Of a stretch of 64,000 bases of DNA, positions 51,008 to 59,696 are shown in pieces. The position numbers and the translations under genes are program-made. The notes under the pieces are model-generated. The model was given only the letters and a program-made list of their open reading frames with translations, did no database searches and was not told the DNA's origin. Position 1 is the first letter of the stretch; every line of letters begins with the position of its first letter. The stretch lies in NCBI RefSeq assembly GCF_001443605.1, contig NZ_CP013118.1, positions 814,225 to 878,224 of the forward strand. The letters are read 5' to 3'. The stretch comes from Salinivirga cyanobacteriivorans. GTDB taxonomy: Bacteria > Bacteroidota > Bacteroidia > Bacteroidales > Salinivirgaceae.

Positions 51008-52646
51008 AATTCTGTGTCACTGTATAAAGATATCTTTTTATGCTCTTTTTAGGTGTTTTTTCAAATTCTTTATCGAACAACGTTATTTTCGATATACTCA
51101 TATATCCGGGCAATTGATGATTGAGATGTTTTTGGTTATTCTCCATCTCCTCTTCCAGTTTTTCTCTTGAAATTTGTTCTGTCTCAATCAATTCCTGATC
51201 AGGCACAATCAATGCATGCAATTTACCTTGCTGTTCCACAACAATTGATTCCTGTACATAAGGCATATTATTTAACCGGGCTTCAATTTCTTCCGGATAG
51301 ATATTCTGACCAGAAGCACCTAAAATCATGTTTTTACTTCTGCCTTTGATATAAATATATCCATCCTTATCAACCACACCAAGATCACCAGTATGTAACC
51401 AACCTTCACGATCTATTGTACTTTCTGTTGCTTCTTCATTTTTATAATACCCGTTCATCATATTGCCTCCCCTGACCAAAATCTCACCTGCTGTTTTACG
51501 TGGATTCGGGGAATCAATTCGCACTTCAACGTATGGTATTGGCTTTCCACAAGAATATAAGCGCGCCTGGTCCCAGGGTACATAGCTGATTAACGGACCA
51601 AATTCTGTCATTCCATAACCCACTGTAAAACGAAATCCGGCTTTACGGAAAAACCGTTCTACCTCAGTATTAAAAGCAGCACCGCCAATAATTACCTCTC
51701 TGAAGTTGCCTCCAAAAGCATCGCTCACCTGTTTGTTAATCTTATTGTACACAACGCGCTTCAGTAACGGTATATGTAACATGAGTTTTGGGAGTGGTTT
51801 GCTAATGGCTGGTTTAATTTTCTTTTTATATATTTTCTCTATAATTAATGGTACCGCGAAAATCAGGTGCGGCTTTATCTGAGCAAATGCCTGCAAAATA
51901 ATTTGTGGTGATGGGACTTTACCTAAAAAGTTAATATGACACCCCATCATAAAAGTGGCTAAAAACTCAAAAGCACATCCATATGCATGGGCTAAAGGCA
52001 GGAATGATACAATGCGCATTCCAGGTTCAAGCTGGATGTACTTTACACCAAATTCTACATTTACAGCCAGACTTTTATGTGGCAACATAACTCCTTTTGA
52101 AAAACCAGATGTACCAGATGTATACAGAATTCCTGCTAATGTATCCTCATTAATTTGAGGCAAACTAAAACTGTCCGGTGTAATTTCAGTTTCAAGTTTA
52201 ATATCATTAAAATCACATTCTTCGCAATTACTTGTATGAAGAACCCTTAAATCATCAAGGCTATAAATAGCTTTTAAATGTTTGAGTGGTTCTTTGCCCA
52301 GCTTTTCATAAATACCATCCGATACAAAAAGCAAAGAAGCATCTGAATGCTCAATGATATGTATGATATCGTTGGAATGAAAATCCTGAAGTAATGGAAC
52401 AATGACAGCCCCGTATGAAGTTGTGGCTAAATAAGTGACGGCCCAGTTAATGTTGTTCTTACCTATAACGGCAATTTTATCGCCTTGTTGGACCCCTAGT
52501 TTCTGAAATAGCTGATGAAATTTGAGAATTTCTTCTCCGGTTTCTTTAAAGGATAATGTTTCCCCTTTGAAGTTACTTAATGCATCCAGTTCCCAATTAT
52601 TCCGGATGCTGTCACCAACCATTTCAACGAAATTCGCTACCTGCAT
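51006..52646 (-). CDS. AMP-binding long-chain fatty acid-CoA ligase-like enzyme
   Basis: The 546-residue adenylate-forming enzyme has the P-loop GILYTSGTSGFSKGVML, the A5 region VGYGMTEFGPLISY, the A7 core GWLHTGDLGVVDKDGYIYIKGR and KNMILGASGQNIYPEEIE. A C-terminal Lys (TPKKSIKR) is in the expected place. It activates a carboxylic acid, probably a long-chain fatty acid, to the CoA thioester; other acids are possible. It converges on the FadL-like barrel gene, a sensible functional neighbour. Confidence 0.87.
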   Translation of the reverse strand: MQVANFVEMVGDSIRNNWELDALSNFKGETLSFKETGEEILKFHQLFQKLGVQQGDKIAVIGKNNINWAVTYLATTSYGAVIVPLLQDFHSNDIIHIIEHSDASLLFVSDGIYEKLGKEPLKHLKAIYSLDDLRVLHTSNCEECDFNDIKLETEITPDSFSLPQINEDTLAGILYTSGTSGFSKGVMLPHKSLAVNVEFGVKYIQLEPGMRIVSFLPLAHAYGCAFEFLATFMMGCHINFLGKVPSPQIILQAFAQIKPHLIFAVPLIIEKIYKKKIKPAISKPLPKLMLHIPLLKRVVYNKINKQVSDAFGGNFREVIIGGAAFNTEVERFFRKAGFRFTVGYGMTEFGPLISYVPWDQARLYSCGKPIPYVEVRIDSPNPRKTAGEILVRGGNMMNGYYKNEEATESTIDREGWLHTGDLGVVDKDGYIYIKGRSKNMILGASGQNIYPEEIEARLNNMPYVQESIVVEQQGKLHALIVPDQELIETEQISREKLEEEMENNQKHLNHQLPGYMSISKITLFDKEFEKTPKKSIKRYLYTVTQN

Positions 52647-52695
52647 TATTCAAAAATTTGGATGCTGTAGCAACAGCAAATTCTACGTAAAGCTA

Positions 52696-52703
52696 CAAAT
52701 ATA
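52696..52703 (-). promoter_or_regulatory. -7 promoter element of the acyl-CoA ligase gene
   Basis: The minus strand reads TATATTTG, a match to TAnnTTTG, 49 bp upstream of the ATG at 52646. Confidence 0.55.
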
Positions 52704-52785
52704 AATATTTTTTTCAATTCAGGTTATCTCAATCCCTTACCAATATACAAATAAAATTTCATTATGTTGAAAATTCACATCTCGG

Positions 52786-55095
52786 TTAATCTAAACCCCT
52801 GGGATTCAGAAGCAGAAAACCGAATCCAAAATGCAGAAACCACGGGGTATTTTCTCTGTCCAGGTAACTTAAAGAGAGGTAAACCGGCCCCATAAATGTT
52901 TGATAGACCAACGAGGCGTTAGCAATATAGTAACGATGTCTGAAAGGTTTATCGTAAACCGGTTTATATAATTCATAGTCAATTTTGCGGTATGGTTGGT
53001 ATAAATAGGCCTCCAAACGTAACATAAAGTTATCGGTGAAGTTTATAACCGGCATAGCACCAATAGAAGCGTAAGAGTAATTTCTAAAATTCGGCAAATA
53101 AAACAAAATTGTATGTGGAAATGGTTTATACTCATCACTGGCCAATTGTGTGCTGATATAGTTGCTAAAAAACGATTTCTCTGTATAATTTGCCTGAAAA
53201 GCCCCTCCTATGTAAAACTTGTCAAAGATTCTGTGATAATGCTTAACACTGATTTCAATGTCGTTATACTGATGAAACTGTTCTTCTTTAACCAAACCCG
53301 TGAAATCTGCAGTAGTTCCCGGAAAATACATTTCTTTACCATATACACGACGAAAAAGTAATTTAAAGAAACTCCCCCGATTTGAAAACTGCCTGGAATT
53401 TAGCGTACTGTACTCAAATTTGGCATGTCCGCTCACATAATCAAATCGGGTTAAATCAGGGTCATCTTCCCGGCTAATTAAATTGGTTTGATAATAATTA
53501 TCTGCAGAGGCGCCAGAAGTGACTCCAGTTGCCAGGTAACCATTTGTAGCAAGTGGAACGCCAATATTGAACTGAAAATATGTTTCTCTTCTGGTTATAT
53601 ACGATGGTGTGGCATCTTCAAAAAACCACTCTTTAGTAGAGTTAAAATAATCTCTTCTTGCATAAGTGATGGACGCATCGGTAAAAAGTGGAAACAACCG
53701 CTTCCCCTTTTCATTTCTAAAATATGGAAAATCAATTGATCCTTTAAGGCGCAATGAGCTATACATCTTCCCATAATGCAGCGACCCCCTTAAATCATAT
53801 GCCCTGCGTCCTAATTTTTTGTAAGAGGCCCCTAAATAGGCAAAGTTCTTACTCGTTGTATTAATCTGACCGCCTAGTTGAATTCCCAGTTTATATTCGG
53901 CCTTGACATCTAAATATAAATCATAATAACCTGTGGTTGAATTGTATTTAGCTTTAGGATAAAGTGCCCTAATCTTGTTATCGCTTAGCAAACGAAAATA
54001 CTCACGGCTAAACAACTCATATGAAAAAGTATCCTGGTTGGCTTTAATCATGCGCTCAATATACTGTTGCTGCCTATCGTTAACACCAGTAATATGCACC
54101 TCATTAAAAATTAATGGAGGAACTCTTTTTTTAAAAGTTTTTCTTAATTTTTCAACCTCATTTTCACTTTGACGACGCTCTATTTTGTTCTTGATATAAG
54201 ACATTTTAGCCATTGTAGCCTGATATCCCAGTTGCACAAGTGTGTCGACTAACTTAAAATCGTATACCCCAAATGATTTTACAGCCGGCTCTATTAAAAG
54301 TACTGAGTCGGGCAATGTAAAATCGGAATTCACTGTAAAAATATTTTCAATTTGTGAAACCAGGTCATCCGGATCCGGAATACTAGAATTAAAAGCCACT
54401 TTGGAGCCAATAATCACATCCGGATTAAAATCATTGACCATAACATCTGATGGAAAATTATTCATCATACCACCATCCATATACAAAGTACCGTCGATTT
54501 GAATGGGCTTAAATACTAAAGGGAAAGTTATAGAAGCTCTTACTGAAGATGATAAACTGCCACGATTAAGCACAGTGCTTTTAGAATTGTAAACATCTGT
54601 TGCCACACAGCGAAACGGCACCATCAAACTATCGAAATTATAATTTGCAGCAGCAGCAGCTCCGGCATAAATCTGCATCAACCTCAAATCCATTTGTTGG
54701 TTTTCAATAATACTGGATGGGATAAGGGTTTGGAGGGGATCAAGGTCTTTCTGCAAGCGAAAACGAAACCACGATGGGTCAGGGTCTCCTTTTTTGTAAT
54801 AAAACTTATAAGATTCCTGAACCTCACCGTAAGCCCAAGACAGAAATCTTTCTGACTTGAGCAATTGTTCCATTTGATCGGGTGTGTAACCCGAGGCATA
54901 AAGGGCGCCAACAATGGCGCCAAAAGAGGTTCCTGTGATATAATCGACAGGGATATTATTTTCTTCCAGTGCTTTAAGTACACCCACATGGGCAGCCCCT
55001 TTGGCACCGCCCCCGCTAAGGACAAGGCCTATTTTTTGGGCGGGCATACCAATCGCAAAAAAAAGCAATACGACCAGCAGCTGGAATTTAAGCAT
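52786..55095 (-). CDS. Patatin-like phospholipase with C-terminal outer-membrane (BamA-like) barrel
   Basis: The 769-residue protein has a signal peptide (1-19). A patatin domain (~20-215) follows, with the oxyanion loop LVLSGGGAKGAAHVGVL, the nucleophile Ser in GTSFGAIVGALYASG and the Asp in DGGMMNNFP. Next is a POTRA-like segment (~330-405) and a C-terminal 16-stranded surface-antigen barrel. This is the architecture of PlpD-type type V secretion phospholipases and related Bacteroidota proteins. It likely acts on phospholipids at or outside the outer membrane. It lies 13 bp after pfkA. Confidence 0.9.
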   Translation of the reverse strand: MLKFQLLVVLLFFAIGMPAQKIGLVLSGGGAKGAAHVGVLKALEENNIPVDYITGTSFGAIVGALYASGYTPDQMEQLLKSERFLSWAYGEVQESYKFYYKKGDPDPSWFRFRLQKDLDPLQTLIPSSIIENQQMDLRLMQIYAGAAAAANYNFDSLMVPFRCVATDVYNSKSTVLNRGSLSSSVRASITFPLVFKPIQIDGTLYMDGGMMNNFPSDVMVNDFNPDVIIGSKVAFNSSIPDPDDLVSQIENIFTVNSDFTLPDSVLLIEPAVKSFGVYDFKLVDTLVQLGYQATMAKMSYIKNKIERRQSENEVEKLRKTFKKRVPPLIFNEVHITGVNDRQQQYIERMIKANQDTFSYELFSREYFRLLSDNKIRALYPKAKYNSTTGYYDLYLDVKAEYKLGIQLGGQINTTSKNFAYLGASYKKLGRRAYDLRGSLHYGKMYSSLRLKGSIDFPYFRNEKGKRLFPLFTDASITYARRDYFNSTKEWFFEDATPSYITRRETYFQFNIGVPLATNGYLATGVTSGASADNYYQTNLISREDDPDLTRFDYVSGHAKFEYSTLNSRQFSNRGSFFKLLFRRVYGKEMYFPGTTADFTGLVKEEQFHQYNDIEISVKHYHRIFDKFYIGGAFQANYTEKSFFSNYISTQLASDEYKPFPHTILFYLPNFRNYSYASIGAMPVINFTDNFMLRLEAYLYQPYRKIDYELYKPVYDKPFRHRYYIANASLVYQTFMGPVYLSLSYLDRENTPWFLHFGFGFLLLNPRGLD

Positions 55096-55108
55096 ATGTT
55101 GCTAAATA

Positions 55109-56203
55109 CTAATCACCAAATGAGATACCAATACCTCGTGCTGATTTCATTAAATAATTAGATTCTTCTACAGTGTTATATTGACTAATGGCCTCTTTAA
55201 GCGGTACAGAAATAATATCGGGATGGCGATATGAAACCATATGTCCATATTCTTCACTTAATACCATTTCAAAGGCTTTAGAGCCATATTGTGTAGCCAA
55301 AACACGGTCATAAGCCACGGGTATACCTCCACGTTGCAGGTGACCTAAAACAGTTTCCCTGATATCGTGAGGGCAACCAGCTTCTTTAAGTTGCTCTTTG
55401 AGTGCAGAGGCTACACCACCATATTTTTTATTGGCATAACCAACCTCATCGGTTTCTTTTTGACTGGTGGTACCTCCCTTTGGTTTTGCACCTTCAGCAA
55501 TAACTATAATCGCAAAGCCACGGTCTTTGGTAAAGCGCTCCTCAACTTTTTCGAGAACTTTGTCTACATCATATGGTATTTCAGGAAGCAGGCAAATGTC
55601 TGCTCCTCCGGCAACAGCTGCATGAAGTCCAATCCAACCTGCATCACGCCCCATAACTTCAAGAATAAGAATCCGGTTGTGACTTGCTGCTGTAGTAACC
55701 AATTTATCTACAGCCTCGGTAGCTACTTGCACAGCGGTTTGAAAACCGAAAGTCGCATCCGTGGCAGAAAGGTCATTATCGATGGTTTTCGGTACACCGA
55801 TAACATTGAGACCTTTTTCGTAAAGCTTTTGTGAAATTTGCTGAGAGCCATCTCCTCCGATATTAATGACAGCATTAATTCCTAGATAATTTATTTTGCG
55901 AATCATTTCGTCGGAGCGGTCAACGCTGGTCCAGCTTCCATCAGGATTTTGTACAGGCCACTCAAAAGGACCTCCTTTATTGGTGGTTTCCAAAATGGTA
56001 CCACCACGGTAATGAATACCCGCAACTGACTCCTCGTCTAATACTTTAATTTCTGTGGGTTCCCACAAAATTCCGTTGAATGCCTGAATACTTCCTACCA
56101 CTTCCCAGGCCTTCTCCTGTGAAGCTCTCTTTACTATAGCTCTGATTACTGCATTCAGTCCAGGACAATCTCCTCCTCCGGTAATGACTAATACTCTCTT
56201 CAT
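55109..56203 (-). CDS. pfkA: 6-phosphofructokinase
   Basis: The 364-residue PfkA-family enzyme starts VLVITGGGDCPGLNAVIRA. It has NIGGDGSQQIS at the nucleotide site and PKTIDND for the substrate; the catalytic Asp is in TIDND. At the two diagnostic positions it has Gly (GGDGS, typical of ATP users) and Lys (PKTIDND, typical of pyrophosphate users and some ATP-dependent relatives). ATP is the more likely donor, but this is not settled. It phosphorylates fructose 6-phosphate in glycolysis. It is longer than E. coli PfkA (320). Confidence 0.92.
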   Translation of the reverse strand: MKRVLVITGGGDCPGLNAVIRAIVKRASQEKAWEVVGSIQAFNGILWEPTEIKVLDEESVAGIHYRGGTILETTNKGGPFEWPVQNPDGSWTSVDRSDEMIRKINYLGINAVINIGGDGSQQISQKLYEKGLNVIGVPKTIDNDLSATDATFGFQTAVQVATEAVDKLVTTAASHNRILILEVMGRDAGWIGLHAAVAGGADICLLPEIPYDVDKVLEKVEERFTKDRGFAIIVIAEGAKPKGGTTSQKETDEVGYANKKYGGVASALKEQLKEAGCPHDIRETVLGHLQRGGIPVAYDRVLATQYGSKAFEMVLSEEYGHMVSYRHPDIISVPLKEAISQYNTVEESNYLMKSARGIGISFGD

Positions 56204-56506
56204 CTGTCAATTAATTTTATTGTATTATCAATTTACTGTTATCTGTTTAAAAATCCGCGCAAGATAAAAAAGCTGTGTTGGTTACATGTTAAATTAATCT
56301 TATCATTTAAACACATACCTGACCATTAACATATCTCGGGTATATTTGGAAATAGACCATCCAGATGGCAATGATAATGCGCCTTATGCTTTAAAAAGCA
56401 CGAATTTCGGCAACGTAAAGGTACACAATTATAATGGAAAAGATTAAAAAATTGGCATTAAAAAACGCCAAAAACTACGCAAACGTTTGAATAGGCAAAG
56501 GAAACC
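56204..56506. other. Intergenic region
   Basis: No gene is seen. It holds the terminator of the sirtuin gene at 56445-56471 and, toward 56204, the pfkA promoter region, where no clear TAnnTTTG element was found. Confidence 0.4.
56445..56471 (-). terminator. Intrinsic terminator after the sirtuin gene
   Basis: The stem TTGGC/GCCAA (56452-56456 with 56467-56471) is followed on the minus strand by six T. It lies about 35 bp past the sirtuin stop. Confidence 0.6.
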
Positions 56507-57244
56507 CTATAGTAATGCATCAAGCTGAGCAAGCACTTCGCCAGCTTTACCTTTAAGGGAAATATCAGAAATATTGTAGGTAAAAGTTGTAGGTTGTGGG
56601 TTCACTTCAATAATTGTAGCTCCATTGCGTTTAGCCATCCAGGGGATATTGGATGCCGGCACAACTTCTCCTGTGGAGCCCACGATCAACATTACATCGC
56701 ACTCCTGGGCATGTTTTTCCGACTTAATAAAGGCTTCCCGGGGAATGGCCTCGCCAAAAAAAATGAAAGAGGGTTTTGTAAGATGATTGCATTTTGGACA
56801 ATGTGGATAATCCCTGTCAAAATCGACCTCACCTACTGATACAACATGCGATGTATTATGCGTACAAATGAAAGTTTTTGAGTTACCATGAAACTCTGCA
56901 ACATCGGTGCTGCCAGCTTCCTGATGCAAATTATCAATATTCTGGGTTATGATACCTTTGAGTAATCCCTTCTGCTCCATTGAGGCCAGTGCTAAATGTG
57001 CATTGTTGGGTTTTGCCGTGCCAAAATATTTAAAAAATAATTCGCGGATTACAGGCCAAACTGTTTTGGGTTTCTCAAGGTAGGTAGAGAGCTCAAGTAT
57101 GGCAGGGTCATATTTACTCCAAATTCCATCATCGCCTCGAAATGGCGGGATACCACTCTCTACTGAAATACCCGCACCAGTAAAAGCTGCCATGTGCCTG
57201 GCATTTTTTATTATATCAGCTGCTTTGTCCAGGTTATTCGACAT
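56507..57244 (-). CDS. NAD-dependent protein deacylase, Sir2 family
   Basis: The 245-residue sirtuin has the NAD site FTGAGISVESGIPPFRG, the TQNIDNLHQEAG motif, and the catalytic His in VAEFHGN. The zinc site CTHNTSHV...CPKCNH has Cys pairs, and the C-terminal part has VGSTGEVVPASNIP. The Tyr/Arg pair of SIRT5-type desuccinylases is not evident in the FRGDDGIWSKYD loop, so deacetylase activity is more likely. It lies 1 bp after the RHH gene and shares its promoter. Confidence 0.9.
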   Translation of the reverse strand: MSNNLDKAADIIKNARHMAAFTGAGISVESGIPPFRGDDGIWSKYDPAILELSTYLEKPKTVWPVIRELFFKYFGTAKPNNAHLALASMEQKGLLKGIITQNIDNLHQEAGSTDVAEFHGNSKTFICTHNTSHVVSVGEVDFDRDYPHCPKCNHLTKPSFIFFGEAIPREAFIKSEKHAQECDVMLIVGSTGEVVPASNIPWMAKRNGATIIEVNPQPTTFTYNISDISLKGKAGEVLAQLDALL

Positions 57245-57245
57245 A

Positions 57246-57467
57246 TTATTGCTCCAATCTTGCTAACTCCTGCTTACTGAATAATGTTGGATAATCTTCG
57301 TCGTAATGTTGTAAAATACTTTTAAACAATGCCTCTCTGATAATTTGACTCTGATTTCTTACTTTATACCGCTCACAATATTGTTCAAACGCGCTGATTT
57401 CCTTATCGGTCAACAAAATTGACTTACGGTATTTTCGCTTATAACGGCGGCCATCTCTTGCTTTCAT
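57246..57467 (-). CDS. Ribbon-helix-helix (CopG/MetJ-like) small DNA-binding protein
   Basis: The 73-residue protein is highly basic at its N-terminus (RRYKRKYRKS), followed by SILLTDKEISAFEQYCERY and RNQSQIIREALFKSIL. That is a strand, helix, turn and helix arrangement like RHH repressors. It has no adjacent toxin gene; the sirtuin follows 1 bp later. It may control the operon. The fold assignment is by pattern. Confidence 0.7.
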   Translation of the reverse strand: MKARDGRRYKRKYRKSILLTDKEISAFEQYCERYKVRNQSQIIREALFKSILQHYDEDYPTLFSKQELARLEQ

Positions 57468-57503
57468 GCATTAAAGAGTTTATTTGAACATGATAACTTG
57501 TGC

Positions 57504-57511
57504 CAAAATTA
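57504..57511 (-). promoter_or_regulatory. -7 promoter element of the RHH-sirtuin operon
   Basis: The minus strand reads TAATTTTG, a match to TAnnTTTG, 36 bp upstream of the ATG at 57467. Confidence 0.5.
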
Positions 57512-57603
57512 CATCCAATTATCAACACCTACTAACAGGATGTGCACATTTAATTAACATTTTCTGCACAAGTTATTAACATAGAAGGCCTTTTTTTTGT
57601 TGG

Positions 57604-58185
57604 TTAATCCTGGCCTGGCTGCCAAAGAATTTCTGACTGTGGGCGTTTGGGCACATGATGTACATCATGCTCATCGCGCCAATATTTATAATCTGAACTG
57701 GTCATTTCTTCAAGCACAACTTTTTCTGCCGGTTTACCAATTGCCACCACATCTAAAATCTCGAGATGATCGGGAAGCCCGAATGCGGAGCGAAGTTTAT
57801 CACGATCGACTGATGCGATAATACAACACCCAAACCCTGCTTCTGCTGCAGCCAGTGTAATACTTTGCATTGCTATTCCCTCATCGCAAAAATGCGATTT
57901 GGCTATTTTATTATCATGTAAAACAACAATGTATGCAGCAGGCCGCTCGCCTTCACCGGGGCCATCCCAACCCGTAAGGTAACCGGCCCAACGTAGCAAT
58001 GGAAAAATCTTTTGATTCTTTTCAGTATCGTTGACCAATAAAAACTTCAAGCTTTGCTGATTTCTGGCACTTGCACTTAGTCTGGCATGTTCCACAAAAT
58101 TCATCAAAAGTTGCTGATCAATTTTCACTGATTCATCAAAACGGCGAATACTTCTGTTTTTCCGGATTAAATCAATTAACTCCAT
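57604..58185 (-). CDS. Nitroreductase family protein
   Basis: The ~193-residue protein begins MELIDLIRKNRSIRRFDES, the FMN-binding start of the family. It continues with ARLSASARNQQSLKF, the AEAGFGCCIIASVDR stretch and VVAIGKPAEKVV. It is a flavin-dependent NAD(P)H oxidoreductase of unknown substrate. An upstream in-frame ATG (58206) falls inside a terminator hairpin, so the ATG at 58185 is used. Confidence 0.88.
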   Translation of the reverse strand: MELIDLIRKNRSIRRFDESVKIDQQLLMNFVEHARLSASARNQQSLKFLLVNDTEKNQKIFPLLRWAGYLTGWDGPGEGERPAAYIVVLHDNKIAKSHFCDEGIAMQSITLAAAEAGFGCCIIASVDRDKLRSAFGLPDHLEILDVVAIGKPAEKVVLEEMTSSDYKYWRDEHDVHHVPKRPQSEILWQPGQD

Positions 58186-58189
58186 AAAA

Positions 58190-58222
58190 AAAGCTTTTTC
58201 TTGCAAAATAAGAAAAAGCTTT
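58190..58222 (-). terminator. Intrinsic terminator after the thioredoxin-like gene
   Basis: The perfect 13-bp stem AAAGCTTTTTCTT/AAGAAAAAGCTTT (58190-58202 with 58210-58222) is followed by a T-run on the minus strand. It reaches to within 5 bp of the nitroreductase ATG. Confidence 0.85.
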
Positions 58223-58249
58223 CATGTGATTATTTAAAAAGTCAACCTT

Positions 58250-58792
58250 TTATTCAATATTGGACTCAAAATTCTCTACAAATTTATCAAATGGTTTTTG
58301 CTCACGGTACAATTCCCTTTCAATATAGGTTATCATAGGTTCGAACTGTTTTGGTTTAATGTATCCGGGTTGTACGTGAATTATTTGTTGTTTCTCATCC
58401 ATAAATACATATGTTGGATAAGATAATTTACCCTGAGTCAAAGCAATTGCCAAATCATGAGGCGACCTGCTACCCCTGTTCTGGTTCCCGAAATTATGTC
58501 CCTGAAAACTTACTGGCTCTGTACTTTCGGCATTAAATTTTACGGCATAATAGTTTTCATTGATATATTTGGCTATCACCGGATGCGCAAATGTGTTTTT
58601 ATCCATAACCTTGCACCATTTACACCAATCGGTATATAAGTCAATAATAATTTTTTTAGGGTTATCCTTTGATTTTTCAATGGCTTCTTCAAAAGACAAC
58701 CACTTAATTTCCTGAGCCTGAACATTGAATGAAAACAATGCAATAACAAGCAGAGTAATTGCTTTGGCGATTTGCGTGGACTTTAAATTCAT
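58250..58792 (-). CDS. Exported thioredoxin-like protein (DUF255-like)
   Basis: The 180-residue protein has a signal peptide (~8-26, ending NVQAQE). A thioredoxin fold follows with the redox motif DLYTDWCKWCKVMDKNTF (CKWC), then the cis-Pro region KLSYPTYVFMDEKQ. It probably works in the periplasm as a thiol oxidoreductase. It resembles the thioredoxin part of YyaL/DUF255 proteins, with VIAKYINENYYAVKF. It is on the minus strand with its own terminator. Confidence 0.87.
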   Translation of the reverse strand: MNLKSTQIAKAITLLVIALFSFNVQAQEIKWLSFEEAIEKSKDNPKKIIIDLYTDWCKWCKVMDKNTFAHPVIAKYINENYYAVKFNAESTEPVSFQGHNFGNQNRGSRSPHDLAIALTQGKLSYPTYVFMDEKQQIIHVQPGYIKPKQFEPMITYIERELYREQKPFDKFVENFESNIE

Positions 58793-58867
58793 AATTATGC
58801 TATTTATTTAAATATTTCAATATTTGAATAACTCAAAAACAAATATTGTGCAAAAAATATTAATATC

Positions 58868-59584
58868 CTAAAGTCCGCAAATTTTTATGAACTGTTTAAG
58901 TAATTTTTCTCCTGTTTGATCAGGCTCGAGGCGCATTAGTAATTCATACGGATCAAGGCCTTCTGTGGTAAGATGCAATGCATTTTGGTTGATATAGTGG
59001 GCAACAATTTCATGGTTAAATTCCGGATGAAACTGACATGACCACATATGTGAATTGTACCTAATAGCCTGTACAGGATCAATACTATTTGTTGCCAGAA
59101 GCGTTGCTCCCCGGGGGAGTTCTATAACAGATTGCGAGTGATACTGGTAAACTGAACATTTATCGTACAATATGCTAAAAAGCTCATCATTATATGCCTC
59201 TGCATCAAATTTTACTTTTACATATCCTACTTCTGGCCCCCAGTCTCTATAATCGACCACACCGCCAAAAGCCTCTGCCATAGCCTGATGCCCGAAACAA
59301 ATACCGAGTGTTGGTGTGTTTGTATCGGTAATGGTATTAATCCAGTCTTTAAGATCCTGCATCCAATCATCATTATATGTCAGCATGTCATGCGAACCAG
59401 TTATGATGATGCCTGCATATTTGTCAGGCAAAGGAAAAGTTAAAGATTCATCCCTGGCATCAAAAACATCAAATTTCTCTTTTGTTATCCCTGAGGCAGC
59501 AATGATCATATCTTCAAAATCCCCATGATTCTTTCTAATAGAATCATAAGTTGATCCTGTTTTAACAATCAACAACTTTTTCAT
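58868..59584 (-). CDS. Class I glutamine amidotransferase-like protein
   Basis: The 238-residue protein has the GATase1 fold: GIIITGSHDMLTYND, the nucleophile Cys in LGICFGHQAMAEAFGG, and the His/Glu pair in CQFHPEFNHEIVAHY. It stands alone without a synthetase domain, like GMP-synthase-like or peptidase C26-type proteins. The amide donor role is likely, but the partner or substrate is unknown. A clear promoter is upstream. Confidence 0.87.
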   Translation of the reverse strand: MKKLLIVKTGSTYDSIRKNHGDFEDMIIAASGITKEKFDVFDARDESLTFPLPDKYAGIIITGSHDMLTYNDDWMQDLKDWINTITDTNTPTLGICFGHQAMAEAFGGVVDYRDWGPEVGYVKVKFDAEAYNDELFSILYDKCSVYQYHSQSVIELPRGATLLATNSIDPVQAIRYNSHMWSCQFHPEFNHEIVAHYINQNALHLTTEGLDPYELLMRLEPDQTGEKLLKQFIKICGL

Positions 59585-59621
59585 AAAGTGATACCTAATA
59601 AGTTCCCTATTCTATCCTTTA

Positions 59622-59650
59622 CAAATATAGAAATAAATTATTAAGCACAA
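59622..59650 (-). promoter_or_regulatory. Promoter of the amidotransferase gene
   Basis: The minus strand has TTG (59650-59648), an 18-bp spacer and TATATTTG (59629-59622), matching the Bacteroidota TTG / TAnnTTTG pair. It lies 37 bp before the ATG. Confidence 0.65.
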
Positions 59651-59696
59651 TAAATTTCCAGTTTTTTAGCTTAAAAGATGTTGATACTAACAAAAC

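Noticed and set aside
57246-57467. RHH protein as antitoxin
   Set aside because: The next gene is a sirtuin, not a toxin, so a plain DNA-binding role is more likely.
58186-58206. Upstream ATG of the nitroreductase gene
   Set aside because: It falls inside the terminator hairpin of the preceding gene.
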